5,574 nucleotides of DNA, from contig CANCKZ010000058.1 of the NCBI GenBank assembly GCA_947378695.1, positions 1 through 5,574 of the forward strand, written 5' to 3'. Positions within the stretch are counted from its first letter, which is position 1, and each line of letters starts with the position of its first letter. Position numbers and translations under genes: made by a program. This document shows, piece after piece, positions 1 through 5,018 of the stretch. The stretch comes from Rickettsiales bacterium (GTDB lineage: Bacteria; Pseudomonadota; Alphaproteobacteria; Rickettsiales; Deianiraeaceae). The notes below the pieces were generated by a model. It was not told the DNA's origin, searched no databases, and saw nothing but the letters and a program-made list of their open reading frames with translations.

Positions 1-546
1 TCCACCAGCAAATAGTGTAGCTGCGCCATTACCCCCTGCTCCTCCAGCAGTTCCAGCTGCTCCTCCTATGCCAACAACAAATGGATAAGAAGCAAGAGTA
101 TTCAGATAAATAGCGCGTACTGCGCCACCCCCACCGCCTCCACCGGTTATAGAAGGATTGGGGCCAATAATTGATCCACTACCACCGCCACCGCCGCACA
201 TAGTAACTGTGAAAAATACACAGGTTGCCGAAGGAACATAAGGTGTACTACTAGCAAGCGTTAATACTATCCTTTTGATTGGAATTGTATTAGTCCATAC
301 TGGTGCTGTTGAACCTCCAGTTGTAGTTAAGTGATAAGGTAAAGTGCCACCCGGGATTGATAAAAATGTTGTTGTGCTTGGAGCTGTTTGATATGGAATT
401 GCACCAGCTGTGCCACCAGCCAAATTTGTCGCGGCAGCAGGAGTTTGCCAGGTAGGTAGAGTTGTGGTCCCGGTACTGGTTAAAACTAAGCCTGAAGCGG
501 CGTCATTCAGAGTCACTGTCTGACCAGTGGCATCTGTACATACAAG
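1..546 (-). pseudogene. Phage tail-fibre-like protein with glycine-rich distal domain; 5'-truncated, runs off the left edge
   Basis: Reading leftwards from 546, one frame stays open for 182 codons to the window edge, although no good start codon stands at its head. The first third looks like phage fibre repeats: segments such as LVLTSTGTTTLPTWQTP, NLAGGTAGAIPYQTAPSTTT and LTTTGGSTAPVWTNT share the pattern seen in many tail-fibre shafts. After a short beta-rich stretch (VFFTVTMCGGGGGSGS) comes a glycine-rich region with runs of five and seven glycines, then YPFVVGIGGAAGTAGG. This resembles the glycine-rich tip domain of phage adhesins and tail fibres. The likely role is surface or host-receptor binding by a virion or tail particle. 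The frame ends upstream at an in-frame TGA (547-549), which belongs to the neighbouring map sequence, so the N-terminal, tail-attachment part is missing. Base composition is richer in G+C than the rest of the window. The fibre-type assignment is fairly sure; the exact family is not. It is either a broken gene or one side of an assembly join. Confidence 0.72.
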
Positions 547-547
547 T
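541..547. other. Breakpoint between tail-fibre DNA and methionine aminopeptidase gene
   Basis: The minus-strand fibre frame is open up to about base 546. The plus-strand methionine aminopeptidase similarity begins at about base 545. Neither gene has its 5' part. The position can only be bracketed to a few bases, roughly 538-550, because the codons at the edge match neither family clearly. I see no integrase, attachment-site repeat or transposon end in the window, so the cause (prophage insertion, deletion, inversion or misassembly) cannot be decided here. Confidence 0.7.
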
Positions 548-625
548 CAGGACAAAAAACCCTCCGCACAATTCGAACATTCAATCGGCGTAACTTCAAA
601 CGGTTATGAAATTTTCACCTTGTAG
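545..625 (+). pseudogene. map: Methionine aminopeptidase (type I), C-terminal fragment
   Basis: The codons from 545 to the TAG at 623-625 read SQDKKPSAQFEHSIGVTSNG followed by YEIFTL. This is the characteristic C-terminal block of type I methionine aminopeptidases; E. coli MetAP has DRSLSAQYEHTIVVTDNG then CEILTL at the same place. The glutamate of QFEH (codon 575-577) corresponds to E. coli Glu235, the last of the five metal ligands. The other four ligands and about 90% of the protein are absent, because tail-fibre-like DNA begins directly upstream; in-frame reading leftwards gives six unrelated codons and then a TGA at 521-523. MetAP removes the initiator methionine from nascent proteins and is normally essential, so an intact copy must exist elsewhere if this junction is real. 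The fragment ends 12 nt before the next gene, which suggests that map was the first gene of the downstream run. It was identified by its terminal motif alone. Confidence 0.75.
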
Positions 626-637
626 CACGAAAAAATT

Positions 638-874
638 ATGACCAAACTGAACATTGACCGTGATGAAATCAAGGAAAAGCTGAATGTGTTAAGGGTCTAC
701 TTAACAATTACGCTTGCAACAGGCACGACTGGAATTGCTTGGGTTACACAAAATGTTAACGCACCAAAAGAAAGTATTTTGATGGTAGGCATTTTCATTT
801 CTTCAACACTAATTTTTTCTGTTTTGGTGGAGAAAAAAATTCACAAATTAATTAACCTATTTAAGCAAATATGA
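638..874 (+). CDS. Small two-helix membrane protein of unknown function
   Basis: A 78-residue protein with no recognised name. A charged amphipathic N-terminus (NIDRDEIKEKLNVLR) leads into a first hydrophobic segment at about residues 19-38. A short turn (NAPKE) is followed by a second segment at about 46-65 and a basic tail (EKKIHKLINLFK). Positive charge at both ends predicts a membrane hairpin with both termini in the cytoplasm. The ATG lies 12 nt after the map stop codon. There is no strong Shine-Dalgarno sequence, so translation may depend on the upstream gene. Its TGA overlaps the ATG of the next small membrane protein as ATGA, a usual sign of translational coupling. Small hairpin proteins of this shape, paired with an even smaller one-helix protein, recur in my memory of diverse proteobacteria, but no function is known to me. 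Size and two helices could also suit a holin, but there is no lysis gene nearby. Confidence 0.7.
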   Translation: MTKLNIDRDEIKEKLNVLRVYLTITLATGTTGIAWVTQNVNAPKESILMVGIFISSTLIFSVLVEKKIHKLINLFKQI

Positions 875-981
875 CACCATTTTCATATATCATGATGTTT
901 GCCACAATGGTGGTAATTTTCTTTGGCGTGACAATTCTTCGAGACATGGATATTAAAGTTGACAATTCTGAAAAAAAATAA
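871..981 (+). CDS. 36-residue single-helix membrane peptide
   Basis: ATG at 871 opens a 36-codon frame (start MTPFSYIMMFATMVVIFFGV, end VDNSEKK) closed by TAA at 979-981. Residues 4-23 form one hydrophobic helix, followed by a polar charged tail. The start overlaps the preceding gene's stop as ATGA, which argues that it is a real, co-translated gene although it is shorter than most gene finders accept. Its 3' end overlaps the TTG start considered for rmuC by 23 nt, or ends 4 nt before the alternative ATG at 986. Function is unknown. The constant tight arrangement suggests that it works with the 78-residue hairpin protein as a small membrane complex. No lipobox or cleavable signal peptide is visible. 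Confidence 0.6.
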   Translation: MTPFSYIMMFATMVVIFFGVTILRDMDIKVDNSEKK

Positions 982-2368
982 TTTTATGATGTATATTATT
1001 CTTGGCGTTCTTGCTGGCATTTGTTTTGTAAGCGTTGTTATTATTTTCAATTTAAGCGAAAAGTTAAAACTTTCACAGCAAAAAGAAACGGGGTTTCAAA
1101 AAAAGGAAGCAGATTTAAATATTCAACTTGCGAATTTTGTTGGAATTGAAAACCATTTTGAAAAAACCCTCCACGAACGGGAGGCAAATTTCAGGCAAAT
1201 TATTCTTGAAAAAGAAAAAAATATTTCCGAAATTAAGCAACAATTTGCACGACAACTCCACGACCTCAAAACCGACTACGAAAATCGACTTTCTCGAAAA
1301 AAAGAAGATGAAGACAGACTTCGTGAATCGTTTTCTAACATTGCGAATCAAATTTTGGAACAAAAAAATAAAAATCTTCAAGAACAATCAACAAAAACCA
1401 TGCAAAGCGTTTTGGAGCCATTCAAAACGGATATAACCAATTTCAAACAGCTAATTCACACAATCAACGAGCAAAGAACTCAACAACACGCTTCGCTTGA
1501 AACGCATATTAAATCTATGCAAAATGTGAACCAGAATATGATTCAAACTGCCGAAAACCTCACGAAAGCGTTGAAGGGCGATTCGAAAGTTCAGGGCAAC
1601 TGGGGGGAGATGATCGTTCGAAATATCCTAGATTCCGTGGGCTTTACGGAGGGTCAGGAATATACCGAACAGGGGAAGGGTATGAATCTTAGGGACGAAA
1701 CAGGCAAACTTCAACAACCCGATTTCATAATTCACCTGCCAAATAAAAAGCATATTGTGCTTGATTCCAAAGTCTCGCTAACGCACTACGAACGCTTTTG
1801 TGCAACGGAAAATCGTGATGAAATCAAGGGATTTTTGAACTCAATCAACACGCATATCGCAGGGCTTTCAGCAAAAAAATATCACGAAAACCCACAACTT
1901 AACGCACCAGATTTCACCATGATGTTCATTCCAATTGAATCAGCTTATTTCCTAGCCGTTCACGAGGAGGCGGATTTGTATCAAAAAGCGTGGGCAAAAC
2001 GAATTGCGTTGGTGTGCCCTTCAACCCTACTTGCGATGATTCAAACCATCAAAAACCTTTGGGAAATTGACATGCAAAACAAGAATACACAAAAAATTGT
2101 TGAGAGAGCAAAACTTATGTATGACAAATTCCAAGGCTTTGTTGGAAGTTTGGACGGCGTTGGGAAGGGTCTTGAAAATGCGGCGAAATCTTTTGAAAAC
2201 GCAAAAAAACAGCTAACCGAAGGAAGGGGAAATCTTGATAGTCAATTCAAAGAAATGCTTTCCCTTTCCAAGCTTGATACAAAAAAAATAGACGCAAAAG
2301 ATGTTGAATTTACGCCATTAATTGAAAATTCACAAGGGGATATTTCAAAAGATGAACCCCTATTTTGA
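959..2368 (+). CDS. rmuC: RmuC family protein (DNA recombination protein RmuC)
   Basis: RmuC proteins are membrane-anchored, coiled-coil proteins with a restriction-endonuclease-like (PD-(D/E)XK) domain. E. coli rmuC was found through its effect on inversion at short inverted repeats; its biochemical substrate is still unclear. Numbered from the TTG at 959: a hydrophobic anchor at about 12-31; a long charged coiled coil at about 32-200; then the conserved core. The core contains GNWGE with Glu217, QQPDFIIHLP with Asp255 and IVLDSKVSL with Asp269 and Lys271, matching the nuclease-fold pattern. Family motifs FIPIESAYFLA, CPSTLLAMIQTIKNLW and MYDKFQGFVGSL follow, then a variable tail. Length (469) is normal. 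The TTG has a weak GGA 8 nt upstream and overlaps the 36-residue gene; ATG at 986 would give 460 residues beginning MMYIILGV and is equally plausible. It is the last gene of the plus-strand run, and its end overlaps the convergent portal gene by 9 bp. The core residues look intact. Confidence 0.95.
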   Translation: MTILKKNNFMMYIILGVLAGICFVSVVIIFNLSEKLKLSQQKETGFQKKEADLNIQLANFVGIENHFEKTLHEREANFRQIILEKEKNISEIKQQFARQLHDLKTDYENRLSRKKEDEDRLRESFSNIANQILEQKNKNLQEQSTKTMQSVLEPFKTDITNFKQLIHTINEQRTQQHASLETHIKSMQNVNQNMIQTAENLTKALKGDSKVQGNWGEMIVRNILDSVGFTEGQEYTEQGKGMNLRDETGKLQQPDFIIHLPNKKHIVLDSKVSLTHYERFCATENRDEIKGFLNSINTHIAGLSAKKYHENPQLNAPDFTMMFIPIESAYFLAVHEEADLYQKAWAKRIALVCPSTLLAMIQTIKNLWEIDMQNKNTQKIVERAKLMYDKFQGFVGSLDGVGKGLENAAKSFENAKKQLTEGRGNLDSQFKEMLSLSKLDTKKIDAKDVEFTPLIENSQGDISKDEPLF

Positions 2369-2374
2369 AATATC
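2339..2374. terminator. Perfect 12-bp inverted repeat over the convergent rmuC/portal ends; possible bidirectional terminator
   Basis: GATATTTCAAAA at 2339-2350 and TTTTGAAATATC at 2363-2374 are exact reverse complements separated by a 12-nt loop. The hairpin covers both stop codons (rmuC TGA at 2366-2368, portal TAG at 2360-2362). A GGGG at 2336-2339 could alternatively pair with the CCCC at 2357-2360 in the loop. The position between convergent genes suits a two-way terminator. However, the stem is A+T-rich and no clear U-tract follows on either strand, so it may instead be a trace of a rearrangement. Confidence 0.5.
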
Positions 2375-3484
2375 AACAATTCGCTCTTTATCAAACTGAA
2401 TTGTAAGGTCGTCGTCTGTTAAAATTGCACCAAGTCCACGCTCTAATGTTTTTGCGACATCTTGCACAAGTGGAATGATGGTTTGCTCCCAAAGTGAAGC
2501 TCTTGCTTCAACCATGTTGGAATAAGTGTTATCGCCCGGAATGCCCAAAAGTTGAGACGGCACTCCAAACGCAAGTGCAATTTCCCTTGCGGCAACATGC
2601 TTGTTTTCAATGAAATCCATGTCTCGTGGGGAAATAGACATTTCTTTCCAGTCAAGTCCGCCTTCTAAAATTAACGGTTTGCCGTTGTTTTCAACGCCAG
2701 AATGCTGAGTGTAAAGTTGTTCACGCAGGTTTTCAAATTGCTCTTTTGTAAGCTTTCCACCATTGTTATATTCCGTTGCTTTCACGACCAATGCACCGGA
2801 GGGTCTTGCCGAATTTTGCAATAACGCCTTTGAATATTTCGCCGCTTCGTTGTGTTGGTCAATTGAATACTTCGCAGATTCCATCGCGGAAAGTCCATAA
2901 AAATCATTTAATGGATTAAACGATTTTATATGAATAACATTGCAAGAGCCATCATTTCTTACAAGGTAATCCTCTTTCGTTTTCTTATTTTTCTTATAAC
3001 GATACCCAATAACATCGCCTTCATCGTTGCTTAAAACGGTTACTCTATCTGGTCTTAAACACGAAATTGAAGTAACCGCACTGTCCATATCCGTTTTCAC
3101 CAAAAGGAAAACATTTCCCCAAATAAGCTTATAGCTGTAAATTTTTTCAAGAAGATCGTAGCAGGAATCTTGGGAGTTTGGTCTTGCAAAAACCTTTAAA
3201 AGGTTGTGCGTTGTATTTTCCAAAAACACGCCGTTTTGGTCAATAATTCCAAATTTGAAATCAATGAATGAAGCTGATCTTGCGATCATTGCAATACACC
3301 TGTGTGCAACAACATTTCGCACATAACCTTCCATCGCAAACTGTTCGTAATTACTTTGCGTCCAATTTGCTGAATTTCCTCCAAGAAACATGGTTTGAAA
3401 AACAGAACTTGTGGTTTGATTTGGCGACTGGCGTTTGAAAAGATTTTGAAGCATATAAAAAACTTGAATAGTTATTTTCTTCAT
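2360..3484 (-). CDS. Phage portal protein, HK97 family, resembling gene transfer agent portals
   Basis: Portal proteins form the ring at one capsid vertex through which the terminase pumps DNA. This 374-residue protein carries the diagnostic series of the alphaproteobacterial GTA/HK97-like portal: FARPN (99-103), LRPDRVTVL (143-151), VIHIKSFNPLNDFYGLSAM (183-201), HNEAAKYSKALLQNSARPSG (211-230), LILEGGLDWKEMSISPRDMDF (271-291), AAREIALAFGVPSQLLGIPG (298-317) and TYSNMVEAR (320-328). ATG at 3484 has AAGG 4 nt upstream; Met11 (3454) would give MLQNLFKRQ, closer to how portals usually start, but has no visible ribosome site. The C-terminus stops soon after FDKERIVD, some 20-30 residues before GTA portals end as I recall them. 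The last codons lie in the inverted repeat shared with rmuC. No terminase, protease, capsid or other virion gene adjoins it, and the flanking genes are on the other strand. Scattered GTA genes are known in Rickettsiales. Whether it still functions cannot be told; the frame is intact. Confidence 0.93.
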   Translation of the reverse strand: MKKITIQVFYMLQNLFKRQSPNQTTSSVFQTMFLGGNSANWTQSNYEQFAMEGYVRNVVAHRCIAMIARSASFIDFKFGIIDQNGVFLENTTHNLLKVFARPNSQDSCYDLLEKIYSYKLIWGNVFLLVKTDMDSAVTSISCLRPDRVTVLSNDEGDVIGYRYKKNKKTKEDYLVRNDGSCNVIHIKSFNPLNDFYGLSAMESAKYSIDQHNEAAKYSKALLQNSARPSGALVVKATEYNNGGKLTKEQFENLREQLYTQHSGVENNGKPLILEGGLDWKEMSISPRDMDFIENKHVAAREIALAFGVPSQLLGIPGDNTYSNMVEARASLWEQTIIPLVQDVAKTLERGLGAILTDDDLTIQFDKERIVDISK

Positions 3485-3503
3485 TTAACCTTGCCTACAA
3501 ACT

Positions 3504-3509
3504 AGGAAG
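3504..3509 (+). promoter_or_regulatory. Ribosome binding site of the lipoprotein gene
   Basis: AGGAAG lies 7 nt before the ATG at 3517 and is the clearest Shine-Dalgarno sequence in the window. It supports this start and marks the lipoprotein gene as the first gene of its run. Only 32 bp separate it from the divergent portal start, so any promoter for this run probably lies inside the portal 5' coding region. I could not pick out a convincing -35/-10 pair. Confidence 0.6.
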
Positions 3510-3516
3510 CAAAAAA

Positions 3517-4443
3517 ATGTTAAAATTAATCATAATAACCGCAATTGTTTTGATTAGCTGCGGCAAATCTGGAAAATTTGATCAATCAACGCTACAAAAA
3601 TCACTGAGCGGTGAGCCACAAAACAACGAAACAACACTTTACGGAACGGGACAGTCATCAGAAAAAGACGCAGCAATTGAAAATGCACTTGCAAATTTAA
3701 AGGAAAAAGTCTACCTCTCCCTTTCATCATCAACCACAATGCAAGATGTCTCCACCGGAAACAGCGTTGCTAATGAATACAAAAAAACAGTGAAAATGAG
3801 AACCCCATCAATCAATATTCCAAATTATATCGTCGAAAAAGTTGACCTTAAAAAAGGTGAATATTATGCAATTGTTTCAGTTTCAAAGGCAAAAGTTGTA
3901 GATCTTCTAAACGACAACCTGTTAAAAATGGCACAAAGGATAAAGCCTCAAATTGAACGCTATAATTTAACCACAAATCTTATCGTGAAGGTGAAAGCAA
4001 TTCAAAAACTTCACGCACAATGTGTTGAATACAACGAACTTGAACGGTTTTATAACTCCCTTGGGTTTTCAATGAACGATCCATTCTGTCAAAAAGTTGT
4101 GAATGAATTTAATAACTTTGCGGTGAGTAATAAAATTGAAATTGTGAATACGAATCCCACAATTTACGATACTCTAAGCTTCGTCTTTGCAAAAAAATTC
4201 ACACTATTACAAAAAGCGGAGAATATCATTACATACAAAACCTCCGTTAGCACAACCGAAATGAATGGAACATTTCTTTCTGGCTTAACAATAGTAATTA
4301 TGCAACACAATTCGGAGGTCAAATTCGAAAAAAAATGTATAGGAGACTCCGTAACATCGCAAGCCAACGCAACAAATGCGGCGTTTGAAGCGTGTTTGAA
4401 TCAAGCAAAAAACCAAACATTTGAAGAATTTTTTAACTTATGA
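3517..4443 (+). CDS. Predicted outer-membrane lipoprotein with LPP20-like domain
   Basis: A 308-residue protein starting MLKLIIITAIVLISCGKSG. The short signal peptide ends in a lipobox (LIS-Cys15), so it should be lipidated and membrane-anchored facing the periplasm. Ser and Gly at +2/+3-type positions carry no inner-membrane retention Asp. Residues about 40-140 resemble the LPP20 family: LYGTGQSSEKDAAIENALANL, where repeated alanines follow a Gly-x-Gly, then a polar stretch and YYAIVSVSKAKVVDLLND. LPP20-type proteins are surface or periplasmic lipoproteins of poorly known role, named after a Helicobacter pylori antigen. The second half (about 145-308) is not recognised. It has four further cysteines (169, 191, 274, 293) that could form disulfides, and a second alanine-rich helix near SQANATNAAFEACLNQAKN. 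That helix may hint at a degenerate second copy of the domain. A good AGGAAG precedes the ATG. Its TGA overlaps the kinase ATG (ATGA, 4440-4443), so the two genes are probably coupled in translation. Confidence 0.75.
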   Translation: MLKLIIITAIVLISCGKSGKFDQSTLQKSLSGEPQNNETTLYGTGQSSEKDAAIENALANLKEKVYLSLSSSTTMQDVSTGNSVANEYKKTVKMRTPSINIPNYIVEKVDLKKGEYYAIVSVSKAKVVDLLNDNLLKMAQRIKPQIERYNLTTNLIVKVKAIQKLHAQCVEYNELERFYNSLGFSMNDPFCQKVVNEFNNFAVSNKIEIVNTNPTIYDTLSFVFAKKFTLLQKAENIITYKTSVSTTEMNGTFLSGLTIVIMQHNSEVKFEKKCIGDSVTSQANATNAAFEACLNQAKNQTFEEFFNL

Positions 4444-4462
4444 AAATAACCGTTATAACTCT
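4440..4462 (+). repeat. 23-bp direct repeat, copy 1 (start of the kinase gene)
   Basis: The first 23 bases of the kinase gene are identical to the first 23 bases of trmD at 4996-5018, encoding MKITVITL with the same synonymous codons. An AACT precedes both copies, offset by one base. Within the repeat, ATAAC-C-GTTAT and GTTATAAC are small palindromes. Confidence 0.9.
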
Positions 4463-4991
4463 GAATGGTCCATCTTGTGCTGGAAAAACTTCAGTTGCGA
4501 AAGAAATTTGCAAACAGTCCACAGCTAATTTCGCGCATTTGCAAATTGATGAAACGAAGAAATATTTATTCACTATTTTAGATTCAAACTTAACACCAAG
4601 AACTATTGGTAGGAAAATTTGCGATGAAATTCTTCTAAAAACCGCCGACACATTCATAAACAATTCGCACAATATCGTCATTGATGCAACTTTTAACGCA
4701 GAAGACGGCGGAATATCAATTGCAAATTCATATATCAATCATTCTAACAGCAAGAATGTCGCATTTGTTGGAATTAATTGCAATTTGGAAGAACGATTGC
4801 AAAGATTTCAGACACATAACGATAATCCCGCTAGAAACGAAGAGGAAATTCGTCGTCAGACTAATGTTTTTTCACAATGTGCGAATTTATACGATATTTT
4901 CTTTGATACATCGCATGCAAGTGCTGATAGCATCGCGAAAGATATTTTGCAATATACTAAACAAAATTTTGATGAGAAAAATTTAGCATAA
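4440..4991 (+). CDS. P-loop small-molecule kinase, chloramphenicol phosphotransferase-like/zeta-toxin-like (AAA_33 type)
   Basis: A 183-residue NTP-binding protein. Walker A is GPSCAGKTS (residues 10-18, Lys16, Thr17). LQIDE supplies Asp37, placed like the catalytic Asp of chloramphenicol 3-O-phosphotransferase and zeta-type kinases. IVIDATF (79-85) is the second strand with an acidic end. VGINCNLEERLQRFQTHNDN followed by PARNEEEIRRQ (110-140) resembles the strand and arginine-bearing lid of the CPT-like family (VGxxCxxExLxxRExxRxDR). It should transfer a phosphate from ATP to a small molecule; the substrate cannot be read from the sequence. No resistance gene and no epsilon-type antitoxin is next to it, so drug resistance or a toxin role is not indicated. 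Its ATG overlaps the lipoprotein stop (ATGA), and trmD starts 4 nt after its TAA. Its 5' end duplicates that of trmD, so the gene may have been inserted in front of trmD. The kinase fold is near certain, the subfamily less so. Confidence 0.85.
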   Translation: MKITVITLNGPSCAGKTSVAKEICKQSTANFAHLQIDETKKYLFTILDSNLTPRTIGRKICDEILLKTADTFINNSHNIVIDATFNAEDGGISIANSYINHSNSKNVAFVGINCNLEERLQRFQTHNDNPARNEEEIRRQTNVFSQCANLYDIFFDTSHASADSIAKDILQYTKQNFDEKNLA

Positions 4992-4995
4992 AACT

Positions 4996-5018
4996 ATGAA
5001 AATAACCGTTATAACTCT
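4996..5018 (+). repeat. 23-bp direct repeat, copy 2 (start of trmD)
   Basis: Identical to 4440-4462; the two copies start 556 bp apart and bracket the kinase gene exactly. After the repeat the sequences diverge at once, into FPEVFPG in trmD and NGPSCAGKT in the kinase. Confidence 0.9.

Noticed and set aside
1..220. Tandem DNA repeat or CRISPR-like array in the CCACCG-rich stretch
   Set aside because: The repetition is glycine codons read on the minus strand within one open frame; there are no regular repeat-spacer units.
623..640. Read-through of the map TAG into the 78-residue gene, which lies in the same frame
   Set aside because: Only four codons separate them, but nothing suggests stop-codon suppression. 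Methionine aminopeptidases normally end near this point, and the ATG at 638 gives a sensible protein.
1115..1436. Open frames on both strands inside the rmuC coiled-coil region
   Set aside because: They lie wholly inside the well-supported rmuC gene and arise from its A-rich, Lys/Glu/Phe-biased codons. They have no ribosome site and no recognisable protein.
2443..2655. 70-codon minus-strand frame inside the portal gene
   Set aside because: It overlaps the portal in another frame on the same strand and shows no family motif; it is a shadow of the portal.
3435..3500. Sigma-70-like promoter between the portal and lipoprotein genes
   Set aside because: TTGAAA, TATAAA and TTGAAT-like words occur, but no pair has acceptable spacing; in sequence this A+T-rich such words are expected by chance.
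4433..4738. 101-codon minus-strand frame opposite the kinase start
   Set aside because: It is antisense to the conserved Walker A region and has no motif of its own; it is a shadow of the kinase gene.
4440..4991. Zeta-type toxin of a toxin-antitoxin pair, or a true chloramphenicol resistance enzyme
   Set aside because: The fold matches, but no small antitoxin gene precedes it (the upstream gene is a 308-residue lipoprotein) and no resistance context is present. The substrate is left open.
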